A stretch of DNA of 64,000 nt. It comes from Timema cristinae (lineage: Eukaryota; Arthropoda; Insecta; Phasmatodea; Timematidae). This document shows positions 46,974-57,230 of this stretch, piece by piece. The position numbers were made by a program, and so were the translations under genes. The notes under the pieces are model-generated. The model was not told where the DNA came from, did not search any database, and was given only the letters and a program-made list of their open reading frames with translations. Within the stretch, counting starts at the first letter, position 1. Every line of letters starts with the position of its first letter. The DNA lies in NCBI GenBank assembly GCA_039000515.1, contig JBCFYV010000012.1:41709025-41773024 (forward strand). Reading direction: 5' to 3'.

Positions 46974-49476
46974 CTACCTTTGATTGAAGATATGTAATTA
47001 TTTTATTTAATGTGTGCAAACATATTTTCCTAGTATTCATTTAAATATAATTCAAGCATCAGGGATTTTGAAAAAAAAAAAAAAAAAAAATCCATACACG
47101 GCAGTGACCGTAACATGCATGCAAGACGTGTACAAGTCCACATAATGATGGTTGAAAGTCGGTATTTGTCCAAATTTCATCCCATTGTCTTATATTCCGT
47201 CCACTATATGTTTTTAACTGGATGACAGTTCGAAAATCCTATATTTAGTTTTTGGGTTGCCAACACTTGTAAAAGTGTTTTGTTATAAATGTAAAGACCT
47301 TTAATTACCTGTTATATATTACATTTAAAATAACGTAAGCTTAAGTTTTCTCATACTATTTCATTTTTTTAAATAAGTTATTTTCATCCAACTCGAAACA
47401 ATATTTTAAACATAAATAAATGTACTTATTTTTCGTTTTGGAACGTTACTGATTTTGTGTAATATAGTGCACACATCAATATCTTTTAATACAGGTATCG
47501 TATTTATTTGGAAAAGAGAAAATTGTTGTCATTTTTTTACATACAATAAATGATTTTATGATTATTTTATCGTATTTTGAAATATTTAATTGAATAAAAT
47601 ATTTGCATCAACTGTGTGTCTGCATCATTGTAAAAAACTTGTTTACCGTTATGTTCAATCATATGGTTTAGATTTGTCAGCTGCCATTTTGAAGCCATGT
47701 TCGTTAGAAGTTTTTGTGAAAGTGGTGTGATTATTTTAAAAGTGGAATAAAACGATAAATAAACTTTGTGTCCGTCCTCAAATAAATATATAAATAATAT
47801 TGGCCTAAATTACTGTGGTTAACTATCACATTAATATATAACCATCTGTTTTCATTACAGTCATCCAAAGTGATAGATGTCAGCTGTTGGAGTAGTGATA
47901 TATTAGGTACTACTTCTAGTAACATTTCGAGCTGTCATCCAGGTAAACTTAGCTCGTGAATGTCTTATAGCTAGTTTAGTTCTTATTTGTTACGTCATAT
48001 ATTTCGGAGGGATGAGAAAGGGAAGAGCTGTGGATGACAGGTAAAAATTCAAGCAGCCGAGCTACAACTTCTCTTTTCCGAAAGGTGACGACTAGAACCG
48101 AAGTCACGACCATTCTCTTTCCCTTTCAAAACATAGCGGGATGGTATGGTATGAAAGGGGGAATTAATATTGTAAAGGTACTGGTTGACCCCATGCTTAC
48201 ACGTTTTAAGCCTGGTACAAATGACGCAGCTTCTTGTACAGAAAGTTGTACAATAAGTTGTAGCCTGAAGATGGCATCGCGTGAACACCAAAACTTGTAC
48301 AAGATCGGCTTTGCACAACTTATCGTATACAATTTCAGGAAATAATATTAATAATAATATTTAGCACCGCGTCTTACTACCCGTTCGGGTTATACGCTTT
48401 AAGTACTAATTACGCTAATGGATTAGGAATTGGGAAGGTTGAATCAGAGGTAGTGAACCCGCATTTGTGTGGAGGGAGAATGGAAAACCATTTAGGAAAA
48501 ACCACCCCCAGTTCACCCGACCGAGATTCGAACCTCGATCTCCCCGTCATCAGCAGTCGGGCTCAACACGACAAGCGCGTTAGCCAACTACGCCACCGAG
48601 GCGGGTTTTCAGGAAATAGAACGTGTCCTATATAAGCAATTTTTCTGTAAAACCTTTGAGTTGTAAATAAGAAAACTTCATCTTTCAGACAGTGACTTTT
48701 TTTTTAAAAAAAAAAGAGTTATTTTAAGAAAAACAACTAAATGCTTGAAAAAAACAAATATTATAACTGAAGGAGGTTAAACCCCAAATATAAACGTTTT
48801 CAACTGTTTTAAAAAGATATAAAAAAATGGTTTTTTTTAAAAATAATATTTAGGAATAATTAAGAAATTATTTACATTAAATACCAATATTTTCCAAATC
48901 ATTCAATCATTATTTCTGCATAAAAAGTTAAAAAACGCCATGGTTTTTTCCCCCAAATATTGTATGCAATCACAAATGCCGTGTGAACAGTCACTGGTTT
49001 AAATTTGTATGCAATCCATGTGACCAAGATATTGTACATTTTCTTACACAATTTTTTGTACCTGAAGTTGTATCATATGTACCGGGCTTTAAAGTTATGT
49101 GGAATTTATTGTAGCCGGTGCTTTTGTTTTGATCTGTGTATCATTGAAAGCTAAAAATCGAAGTTTATAAGTATTTGTCTATAATAATAAATAACACAAT
49201 AATGTAAATCACAAAAAAGAAGGACGCCCAAAGCTACAACTATCATAAAAAAAACCTCCAAATTACTTTTTGAAGCATAAATTAAAAAAAAAAAAATCCA
49301 GGACCTCCTTTTTAAGCTTGGGGGCATCCCTTCAAAGCTTGCCCAAGGATATTGGTCACGAGACGCTACTGGAAGACTGGGTGTTGAGTGTTTCTAGAGT
49401 TATCTAGTTAGTAAATCATGTTGATAAACTCCAATTATTTAACAAGTGTATGTTAAACAATATCATTAAGATTTAA
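46974..49476. repeat. 2.5-kb segment, second copy (contig start)
   Basis: It starts exactly at the gap with ctacctttgattg (as at 44372) and runs through the point where the first copy stops, then continues into unique sequence (aaaataataaaatc). Confidence 0.95.
48345..48606 (-). repeat. SINE family 2 (second assembly copy)
   Basis: Same insertion as 45742-46003, with the same target duplication, so not an independent event. Confidence 0.9.
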
Positions 49477-49807
49477 AAAATAATAAAATCACTATCTAAT
49501 TTCTGGACAGCTTAAATTGACGGCGGACGCGTAGCACTGAATACATTTGAGAGTATACAATATTTAATACCTATTTATTTATAATGCCAGTGAGTAAATT
49601 AAAGAACAGGATAAGTATTCACATAAAACAAATCCCTTGTATTAAAACATCTTAAGGAACATTTTATTGTGAGGTTAAGTAAAAAATTAAATGGATAGAT
49701 TTTTCTCCATTCTATTTATAAGATGTCAGTGAATTGTATCTCTGTCGCCTTTAGCTGATGCATCAGGAAACTAACTGGCCTCGTGCACAGACAAGGAAAT
49801 AACTTCT
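49477..49807. other. Unique spacer before the Gypsy element
   Basis: Nothing recognised. The last bases, GTCT at 49808-49811, are the target duplication of the Gypsy insertion. Confidence 0.6.
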
Positions 49808-49811
49808 GTCT

Positions 49812-50326
49812 TGTGCCGAGTGTCTCGTCACTCATCTTTAGGCCCGCGCGCAGCGCGGTTTGCCCGTTCCCCCTCCCTCTTTCTGCCATGCGTGGTTAGC
49901 TGCGCACGACCTACCCGCGCCTCGCTCGTCGAGGTTGCAAGGCTCGCTCTTCGAGAGCGCGGAGTGGTTTCCTGACTCCGGTCAACACGGGTCAGTGGTT
50001 CATGAGCGGTTGGCTCTCAGTTCTGGGAGTGGGCAGAGCTGATCGGGGATAGAGACACCGTCATGCGCGGGATTGGAGATGGGGGGTTTCGCTTTCGAGA
50101 TACAGTTGTGTAACCGGACCGACCAAGGGGGAACGCAACCAAAGACACAAATAAAGACTTGTGTTAAAACATCAACCGGACAACTTTCTTCGTACAACCC
50201 CTATACTAGAACTTGTATCGCGCCCCAACTCTGGCGCGCGGACCCCTAGCTGCGACACCGGTGACCACGGGGGCAGACACATGGTCTCCCACAACATTGT
50301 ATGGGTCCACGAGAGGTTTGGGCACA
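49812..50326 (+). repeat. 5' LTR of the Gypsy element
   Basis: 515 bp, from TGTGCCGAG to GGGCACA (TG...CA ends). It contains CpG-rich segments (gcccgcgcgcagcgcgg) and a polyA signal AATAAA at 50150. Open frames here and in the 3' LTR are not genes. Confidence 0.95.
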
Positions 50327-50329
50327 GGA

Positions 50330-50347
50330 TGGTAGCAGAGCGTGGTT
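50330..50347 (+). promoter_or_regulatory. Primer binding site, initiator tRNA-Met type
   Basis: tggtagcagagcgtggtt starts 3 bp after the LTR. TGGTAGCAGAG is the complement of the 3' end (with CCA) of animal initiator tRNA-Met, and the following TGGTT also fits that tRNA's T arm, allowing for species differences. Reverse transcription would begin here. Confidence 0.75.
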
Positions 50348-50988
50348 TGTGTTTTCACAAGCGTTGTCACCGGTTGTCACTCGTCACCAGTCCAACCAAC
50401 AGACCGCCCATTCGACTAACCCTTCGGCGAAGTGAACGGAGTCGTCTCTCGACGGGGCGAGAAGGACTTGACCCCCTTAAGAAGATAGTACTCAACCCAA
50501 GGGCGTAAATCATCGTTGTCATCGCTGCTGTCTCTTAGAACTTCTGGAAATCTACGTATCAGCTAAGTTGGCTTCGACTGTATATTTTCTCTAAAACCTT
50601 TTTTCCATTTCAATTGACACTCAATTAAGTCTTAATGATATGGCTATGTTTGTTGTGTTTTGCTTACATTGGGACTATTGGACAAGTTAACCATTATTGA
50701 ACTATTTGACACTAGTTTTGGTGAAACCATTAATTTAAAAAGTTTTCTATATCGTTATTATCAAACCTTAGCTAACTTTCAGTGTTATTACGTTTATGGT
50801 TAACCATTCTAAATGGGAAGCTTAAATGTGGGTTATTCCTGCAAATGTTTCTAATAATGTAGAAGTGTTAAGACTATTAACTATCTTTTGAATAATTTAT
50901 TTACGAACAACAACCAAATAGATAGTTTTGTTTCAATGACTATAGCCAAATCTTGTTAAGATTAGGATAGTTTTATTTTCTATTTGAC

Positions 50989-51312
50989 ATGTGGGGAGGG
51001 GCAACGCCATATGTGTGGCTAGTATTGGTTAATAATATATTAGTTAATAAGATGTACCAATCTTACAATTACGTATCACTATCGAGCAGTGACAAGGTTT
51101 TGAATCAGGGAAGTACACAACTTACCCAAGTTGAACCATCAGTTCTTGTTTGTTGTGAGGAGGGACGTGGGGCCATTTCAGAGACTGGCACGCCCATGTT
51201 TAAAGACGCGAGACACATTTTCGTGATTAATGTGCCTTATTTTACCCAGATTGGGGATGATAATATAGGGGGCGCCAAATTTCGTGGATATTTTAGTAAT
51301 TTTGGGATTTAA
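50989..51312 (+). CDS. Small leader ORF overlapping the longest gag frame (TAATG)
   Basis: A 107-residue frame with no domain I recognise. Its stop TAA (51310-51312) overlaps the ATG at 51312 that opens the long gag frame, as TAATG. It sits in the 1-kb leader between the primer site and gag. It could be translated and coupled to gag, or be chance. Gag homology begins only at the ATG at 51360. Confidence 0.3.
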   Translation: MWGGATPYVWLVLVNNILVNKMYQSYNYVSLSSSDKVLNQGSTQLTQVEPSVLVCCEEGRGAISETGTPMFKDARHIFVINVPYFTQIGDDNIGGAKFRGYFSNFGI

Positions 51313-51359
51313 TGTGTTGTTTAGTTTCGTGGTATCTAATTTTATTTGTGAATTGCAAA

Positions 51360-53534
51360 ATGGAACACCCTGACCCTAGTCGACTATTTAAGGATGAGTT
51401 AATCTACGAATTGACAATTCGTGGTTCTAAACCCGAAAAAACCGTTGATCGATTAAGGTCACAACTCAGTGACGTATTTGACGTCGAGAAGGACGAGAAC
51501 CGTTCTCTAGTGTTAATAGACAAAGTCCCCGCGTTTTCATTAGAACATCCCTTGCTAGCAGATAAATTTAACAATTTGCAAACTATGATAGCTCAGTATG
51601 ACAGACCTGTACCGTCGGTTGAAAAGAAAATTCGCAGTACGTTCGGTCATTTGAAATCCCGCCTGTTTAGGTTATCACCAGAGTCGCCTGAGGAGAATAC
51701 GAAGTTAGAGGAACTTAAACGATTTTGTGGCGAGTTAGAGAATCAGATGGGCGTGGCTCTCAGAAAAGAAATTAACATTAGAAAGGGAGAGCCCAACACA
51801 CCATTAGAAAACATAGGACGGGTAGAGGATCAATTACCATCTGAACGCGATTTATTAGAGGGAAATTTAGGACAAATTCCTAGTGACAATGATCCTCAAG
51901 GGAAGAAAATCGTTCAAATTTTGAATTTAGTCCGCAAATGGAATGTGACGTTTGACCTTGGATCTAATCCCATAGATTTCCTAGAAAAGATAGAGGAGTT
52001 AAAAAACGGCTACAAAGTAACCGACAGTGAAATGTTGACGGCCCTGCCCGAGATATTTTTAGGTCAAAATTCACTTTGGATGCGTAACAACCACCACTAC
52101 TGGACTACATGGCGCGGGTTCGTCGATTTTTTCCGATTGTGTTTTTTCCCAGCCAACTACGTAGATCAACTTGAGAGGGATATTTTTGGGTGTGTTCAGG
52201 CGCCTCTAGAACCAGTCAATGAATTCTTTATTCGTATCCAGACCCTTATCCGTAGGAGGGGGGGATTCTCTGAAACACAGACGGTAGATCGGATTTATTC
52301 TAACTTGAGACCCTCAATTAGGATTAACATAAGAAGGTGCGAAATAGAGACCGTTGGTCAGCTGTTGCAAGTGGCTGTCCACTTCCAGCGATGTAATGAT
52401 GAGATTCGGGACTACAACAGGTGGACCCAACCCAATAGGGAGGAGGCTCGTATTGTAGGGGATCGGAGGAATGAGCGGCTGGGTGTGAGTGGTAGAACTT
52501 TTGACCCAGGGAACGGCCATGGAATTTACGGTAATAGTCAGAATAGAAGTAGCCATACACCCACCAATCCCAACCAATTTAAAGAAAAGAAGTGTTATAG
52601 ATGTAATTCCAAATTCCACCTAGCGCGCAACTGCGACAAACAGTCTCGGTCAAATGTTTCGGTTATGTCAGCGGAGGCAGGTCCGCGGCGTGAGGGGAGA
52701 AAACTTAATCTCAGACGTGGGATTGGGTTTCCTCGCCAGATCGTCACTAATTGCCCTCCACGTCATTCTGGGGAAACAATGTTGTTGGGAGCCCCAGTCG
52801 AACTTGGACCTCTGAAAATAGTTGCCCTACTGGACACAGGCTCGTTACATAACGTTGTTTCGGAAGATCTATTGGGGACTCTTCGCACGCGTAGGTTAGT
52901 TAAGGACTCAGAGAGTTGTGAAATAGATTGTGTTACTGCGAGTCTTGAGAAGTTTCGGGTAGTAACGAGAATCAAGGTCTCAGTGAAAATAGCAGGGTTG
53001 GCTTGGCCATTATGGTTCCTTGTCGCCCCCAGGTTTGTGACTCAAATGATCTTAGGACACAACTTTTTCCGAGCAACTAGGACCACCCTTGACGTGTATT
53101 CTGGGACGATAAGTTTCAAATCCCACCCAGGACTCCTAGTAAGGCTGACACCCCTGTCTTTCCCTGACACTCCTGGCGCCACTGTACTCGAAGAGACACG
53201 TGACCATAGACCCGAGTTTGGGGCAATTTTGGCCGAGTATCCCGATGTGGTCTGCGACCGAATTGGTCACACTAATGTATTTTCTCACAGCATAGAACTA
53301 GTTGACCACACCCCTGTTAGGTCAAAGGCCTACTTCTATGCCCCCCCTAAGCTCAAAATTTTGAAGGCACATATCGAGAACTTGTTGGAGAAAGGAATAG
53401 TGAGAAGGTCTAAAGGCCCTTATGCTTCTCCCGCGTTCTTAGTAGGACGTCCCGGGCAGGAGCCACGTATGGTCGTCGATTATCGTAAGTTGAATAAGAA
53501 AATACTGTACGAGGCAACCCTTTGCCCACCGTAG
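51360..53534 (+). CDS. Gypsy gag-protease-RT (first part), broken at about 53520
   Basis: Start chosen at ATG 51360 (MEHPDPSRLFKDELIYELTI), which matches the SAP-like N-terminus common in arthropod Gypsy Gag; the frame is open back to ATG 51312. Regions: Gag core (about 51900-52420), zinc knuckle CYRCNSKFHLARNC (about 52590-52632), retropepsin ALLDTGSLHNVVS (about 52822) with ILGHNFF, and RT fingers (KAHIENLLEKGIVRRSKGPY, then MVVDYRKLNKK). A 1-nt frame change near 53517-53523, at ccc-ttt, ends the frame early at 53532-53534. Gag packages the RNA; the protease matures the particle. Confidence 0.9.
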   Translation: MEHPDPSRLFKDELIYELTIRGSKPEKTVDRLRSQLSDVFDVEKDENRSLVLIDKVPAFSLEHPLLADKFNNLQTMIAQYDRPVPSVEKKIRSTFGHLKSRLFRLSPESPEENTKLEELKRFCGELENQMGVALRKEINIRKGEPNTPLENIGRVEDQLPSERDLLEGNLGQIPSDNDPQGKKIVQILNLVRKWNVTFDLGSNPIDFLEKIEELKNGYKVTDSEMLTALPEIFLGQNSLWMRNNHHYWTTWRGFVDFFRLCFFPANYVDQLERDIFGCVQAPLEPVNEFFIRIQTLIRRRGGFSETQTVDRIYSNLRPSIRINIRRCEIETVGQLLQVAVHFQRCNDEIRDYNRWTQPNREEARIVGDRRNERLGVSGRTFDPGNGHGIYGNSQNRSSHTPTNPNQFKEKKCYRCNSKFHLARNCDKQSRSNVSVMSAEAGPRREGRKLNLRRGIGFPRQIVTNCPPRHSGETMLLGAPVELGPLKIVALLDTGSLHNVVSEDLLGTLRTRRLVKDSESCEIDCVTASLEKFRVVTRIKVSVKIAGLAWPLWFLVAPRFVTQMILGHNFFRATRTTLDVYSGTISFKSHPGLLVRLTPLSFPDTPGATVLEETRDHRPEFGAILAEYPDVVCDRIGHTNVFSHSIELVDHTPVRSKAYFYAPPKLKILKAHIENLLEKGIVRRSKGPYASPAFLVGRPGQEPRMVVDYRKLNKKILYEATLCPP

Positions 53535-54883
53535 AGATGGCGTTCCAGTATTTAGGCCAGGCCCAGTATTACACAGTCATAGATCTAAACAAAGCTTACT
53601 ACCAAATCCCTTTAACTGAGGAATCTAAGCCGTATACAGCATTCATCACGCAATGCGGCCTCTTGGAGTTCAATTACGTCCCATTTGGTGTGTCAACCGG
53701 AGCACAAATACTATCACGGCTATTACATACCGTGTTCTCAGATATACAGTTTAAGTATGTCTTCAACTATTTAGATGACCTGGTTATCTATTCTAACGAA
53801 TTGGAGGATCATAAGAGACACGTTAGGGAAGTCTTGAACAGGTTGAGGGCGGCCAATTTGACAGTGAACCCGAAGAAGCTAAGGTTGGCAGTTCCAGAGA
53901 TAGAGTATCTGGGTCACGTGGTATCCCACCAGGGGGTGTCTATAAACCCCGAGCGTGTCCGACCTATTAAGGAGTTCCCCGTCCCTGTCAACCAAAAGAA
54001 AGTTTCCAGATTTCTCGGTATGGTAAGTTTTTTTGGAAGGTTCATTCCAAAATTGGCGAGTTTGGCGGGACCCTTGTACCACTTAAAGAAAAAGGGAGTT
54101 CCGTTCGTTTGGTCTCCCGAGTGTCAGGCATCCTTTGACGCCTTGAAGCGTTCATTGTCTGGGCCCCCCGTATTAAAGATGGCCGATTTTTCAAAAAAGT
54201 TTGTTCTCCAAACTGATGCTTGTTCGACTGGGTTGGGAGCCGTCCTTTGTCAAGAGACTGATGGGTCTCTTCAACCGATCGCGTACGCTAGTCGTACTCT
54301 GCATTCTCATGAGCGTAATTATTCTACCTTTGAGTTGGAGGCCCTCGGAATAGTGTACGCCACCGACCGGTTTAGAGAATATCTCGAACACCACCCTTTT
54401 GACTTGTATACTGATAATTCGGCTCTCTCGTGGTTGTTAAGACATCCTAGGCAGATTGGAAAGATAGGACGTTGGGTGGCGAAGTTGCAGTCACTTAGAT
54501 TCGAGATTGCTCATGTTTCAGGGGCGGACAACCCGGTAGCCGATTCCTTGTCTCGTATGTTTGAGGAACCCGATGACCGTGGGAATGGGGGTCCTCAGGT
54601 GGCCCAGGCAGTTTTGGGCGTGTTGAGCAAAATCCCTGAAGTGTTTACCCCGATCGGAGAAGCTCAGAGAAAGGATCCGGAGTTGTCGAACCTGATTCAG
54701 TCTTGCGAAGACAAGGCTAATCCCGATCATCTTAAACTGCTTAACGGGTCTCTCTTGATACGACCCACACGTCGTGCAGGTTGGAAGGTTTACGTTCCCC
54801 ATAGTTTGGCTAGGATGATATTCGCGTATTATCACGAGTCCCCGGTGGGGGGGGCACTTAGGTGCGAACAAGACCATAGGTAA
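53522..54883 (+). CDS. Gypsy RT palm to RNase H and integrase zinc region, broken at about 54850
   Basis: Continues pol in the next frame; the TTG at 53522 is not a real start. RT: TVIDLNKAYYQIPL, the FNYVPFGVSTGAQ block, and the catalytic FNYLDDLVIYS (about residues 80-90), thumb and connection. RNase H: VLQTDACSTGLGAVL, the ELEAL block, LYTDNSALSWLL and GADNPVADSLSR, all catalytic acids present. The start of the integrase H2C2 zinc finger (YYHESPVGG) follows, then an 8-G run where the frame changes, giving a false stop at 54883. Confidence 0.92.
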   Translation: MPTVEMAFQYLGQAQYYTVIDLNKAYYQIPLTEESKPYTAFITQCGLLEFNYVPFGVSTGAQILSRLLHTVFSDIQFKYVFNYLDDLVIYSNELEDHKRHVREVLNRLRAANLTVNPKKLRLAVPEIEYLGHVVSHQGVSINPERVRPIKEFPVPVNQKKVSRFLGMVSFFGRFIPKLASLAGPLYHLKKKGVPFVWSPECQASFDALKRSLSGPPVLKMADFSKKFVLQTDACSTGLGAVLCQETDGSLQPIAYASRTLHSHERNYSTFELEALGIVYATDRFREYLEHHPFDLYTDNSALSWLLRHPRQIGKIGRWVAKLQSLRFEIAHVSGADNPVADSLSRMFEEPDDRGNGGPQVAQAVLGVLSKIPEVFTPIGEAQRKDPELSNLIQSCEDKANPDHLKLLNGSLLIRPTRRAGWKVYVPHSLARMIFAYYHESPVGGALRCEQDHR

Positions 54884-55851
54884 AATCTGTTTGTATTTTT
54901 ATTGGAAAGAGATGAAAGCGGAAATCCGGGACTGGGTTAGGAAATGTGAGGTGTGTCTTAGGGCTAAGCCGGCTAGGAATCGCCGATACGGGATGTTAAA
55001 TTCAGGAGTTGCTAGCTTCCCGCTTGACAGAGTTTTTATTGATCTGTTCGGTCCCTTACCAAGGTCACGGAAAGGACACAACGTTTTACTTACCATAGTT
55101 GATGGATTCTCGAAGTTTGTGTGGATGACGCCATTGAGAGTGGCGACTTCCAACTCGGTAGTTGACGCTCTAGATGCTACCTTGTTTCGCAACTTTGGGT
55201 ACCCTCATATCCTGGTGTCCGACAACGCGAGCCAGTTTACATCCAAAATATTTGAGGATATGTGTTTTAACAATGGTATAAAACATGTTACCACGACCCC
55301 TTACTATCCACAACCTTCGCACGTGGAAAGGTTCCATCGGAACCTCAAGGCCGCCTTGATTGCCTTTCACCACGTTCACCATAAGGACTGGGATAAAAAC
55401 CTAACGCCATTGCAAATAGCGTTTAATAGCGCTGTACATGACAGTCACAGGAAGACCCCTTCCTCCTTGATGTTAGGTCATGACTTACTTTCTCCCATCA
55501 ACCTGAGGTGGGAAATACTCCCGGGAGCCTTAGAGGATCAATCTGACAGATGCATTGAGGCCGAGTGGGGGGAAGCTTTATGCCAGCTGAAAAAAACACA
55601 GAGCAAGGTAGCACGCAGGTACAACGCAGGGAGGTATCCGGTACCATACAAGGTCGGGGATAAAGTCGTATACGAATTACATAATTACAGTAGAGCGGTT
55701 GACGGCAAAACGGCAAAGTTGGATTACCGGTGGTCAGCTCCGACGGTCATATCCAAGTTTCTCACACCCTGTTACAGTCCAATTATTGGATCCTGTCACT
55801 GGTCTGGCCACGCGTCGTGCCCATGTCACGCAACTAAAACCTTGTCACTGA
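54855..55851 (+). CDS. Gypsy integrase, with a C-terminal frame change at about 55767
   Basis: After the G-run shift, the frame resumes at 54855 with the second zinc histidine and CEVCLRAK. The catalytic core carries D (FIDLFGPLPRS), D (LVSDNASQFTS) and E (SHVERFHRNLK), a D-D-35-E spacing as expected. A C-terminal SH3-like segment (YKVGDKVVYELHNYS) follows. Near 55767-55771, at a ccc run, the frame changes again; the new frame carries the usual 'A/HV-QLKP' ending and stops at 55849-55851. Without that shift the frame runs to 55910. Confidence 0.9.
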
Positions 55852-56540
55852 CTCCGAGAGTGAACCTAGTTCTTAAGTTGTCTTGTGGTTTATATGTATG
55901 TTTTGCTTGAAGAAGAAAAGTGTGTATTTATGAGCTGTTGTTAATTTCCGTATGTTGCGTGTACCGCATATCTCAGCATAATGACATTAGGTTGTGAGTG
56001 CCCTTTGCTAAGACGATAATAAGTGCTCCTTGATTATACGGGGCAAACAAGGGACTGAGTGAAATAAGAGTGAACATAAGTTATAATGACTTGGTGTTAA
56101 GCCAACTGGATATCTGTTTCTTTTTTTCCCTAGAAAATGCATTTCTAGTCATTTGCCTAATTTTGGTAGAGATAGCGATTGTGTATATTGTTTATGCTGT
56201 TCGTTCTAATAATCATGTTATTTATACCATAAGTCCTTCGAGTAATATTCTTTGGACATTGTTATTTAATATGTATATATTTATATTGATGTAATTAATT
56301 CCACTGTTGTAATTCTAGAATAGGTGGTTAATTTTTAGCGCGCGCGCGCTGAACTCTGGTAGATGTTAAATTTTGAATTAGGGTATATTTCATTCTGTTA
56401 ATAAGTTACTGCTGTCTTGTTTTGTATTATTTCATCACATGTAATATTGTTTTTGTGGGTTTCCTTGGTTGGTCCGGATTTTTGGGTTAATATTTCTTTC
56501 TTTGGACACCTTATCTCCTCCCGCCCTGCCCTTAAGTTTT
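55852..56540 (+). other. 3' non-coding region of the Gypsy element
   Basis: No envelope gene. A 74-codon frame (56070-56294) is hydrophobic with two possible membrane stretches but starts at GTG and resembles no known protein. A (GC)n stretch occurs at 56338-56350. Confidence 0.5.
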
Positions 56541-56552
56541 AGGGGGGGACTC
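56541..56552 (+). promoter_or_regulatory. Polypurine tract
   Basis: agggggggac followed by tc immediately before the 3' LTR; the usual plus-strand primer position. Confidence 0.75.
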
Positions 56553-57067
56553 TGTGCCGAGTGTCTCGTCACTCATCTTTAGGCCCGCGCGCAGCGCGGT
56601 TTGCCCGTTCCCCTCCCTCTTTCTGCCATGCGTGGTTAGCTGCGCACGACCTACCCGCGCCTCGCTCGTCGAGGTTGCAAGGCTCGCTCTTCGAGAGCGC
56701 GGAGTGGTTTCCTGACTCCGGTCAACACGGGTCAGTGGTTCATGAGCGGTTGGCTCTCAGTTCTGGGAGTGGGCAGAGCTGATCGGGGATAGAGACACCG
56801 TCATGCGCGGGATTGGAGATGGGGGGTTTCGCTTTCGAGATACAGTTGTGTAACCGGACCGACCAAGGGGGGAACGCAACCAAAGACACAAATAAAGACT
56901 TGTGTTAAAACATCAACCGGACAACTTTCTTCGTACAACCCCTATACTAGAACTTGTATCGCGCCCCAACTCTGGCGCGCGGACCCCTAGCTGCGACACC
57001 GGTGACCACGGGGGCAGACACATGGTCTCCCACAACATTGTATGGGTCCACGAGAGGTTTGGGCACA
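56553..57067 (+). repeat. 3' LTR of the Gypsy element
   Basis: 515 bp; matches the 5' LTR except one C fewer near 56612 and one G more near 56870. AATAAA is at 56891-56896. Confidence 0.95.
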
Positions 57068-57230
57068 GTCTGTGGTCTAGTGGTATAGTTGGTCAGAGCC
57101 AGTGGCTGCTGACCTGGAGGTTCAGGACTGGATTCCTGGTTAGTAGCAGGGGGAATTTTCTCTAAAGGAGAATCATTCTCATGTCCACCTGAGTTTGGTT
57201 AATTAGGCTAAGTTAGGTTAACTTAGTGAT
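57068..57230 (+). repeat. tRNA-headed SINE-like repeat at the Gypsy insertion site
   Basis: After the target duplication the sequence reads like a tRNA: an A-box-like ggtctagtggtatagttggt, an arm around ccagtggctgctgacctgg, and a B-box-like ggttcaggactgg. It ends with a 'ttaggctaagttaggttaac' stretch. The 5' end falls at or just before the insertion point, so the element integrated a few bases from the head. No other copy lies in this window. Confidence 0.5.

Larger units (their letters stand above)
49808..57071 (+). mobile_element. Full-length Ty3/Gypsy LTR retrotransposon, recent insertion
   Basis: The element spans 49812-57067 (7,256 bp) and is flanked by a 4-bp duplication GTCT (49808-49811, 57068-57071). 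In order: 515-bp LTR, primer site, 1-kb leader, gag-protease-RT-RNase H-integrase, a short 3' region, polypurine tract, and a 515-bp LTR. The LTRs differ only by two compensating homopolymer indels, so insertion was recent. RT and integrase order (RT before IN) defines the Ty3/Gypsy type. Its GC content is well above its surroundings. gag-pol is interrupted at three places, each at a short homopolymer; it may be intact in the animal. Confidence 0.95.

Noticed and set aside
49860..50508. GC-rich frames at 49860-50042 and 50161-50508 (and their copies at 56.56-57.17 kb)
   Set aside because: They lie in the LTRs and leader and repeat exactly because the LTRs do; no protein similarity.
56070..56294. 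Envelope-like membrane protein in the Gypsy 3' region
   Set aside because: GTG start, only 74 codons, no cleavage site, no cysteine pattern; hydrophobicity follows from the T-rich sequence.
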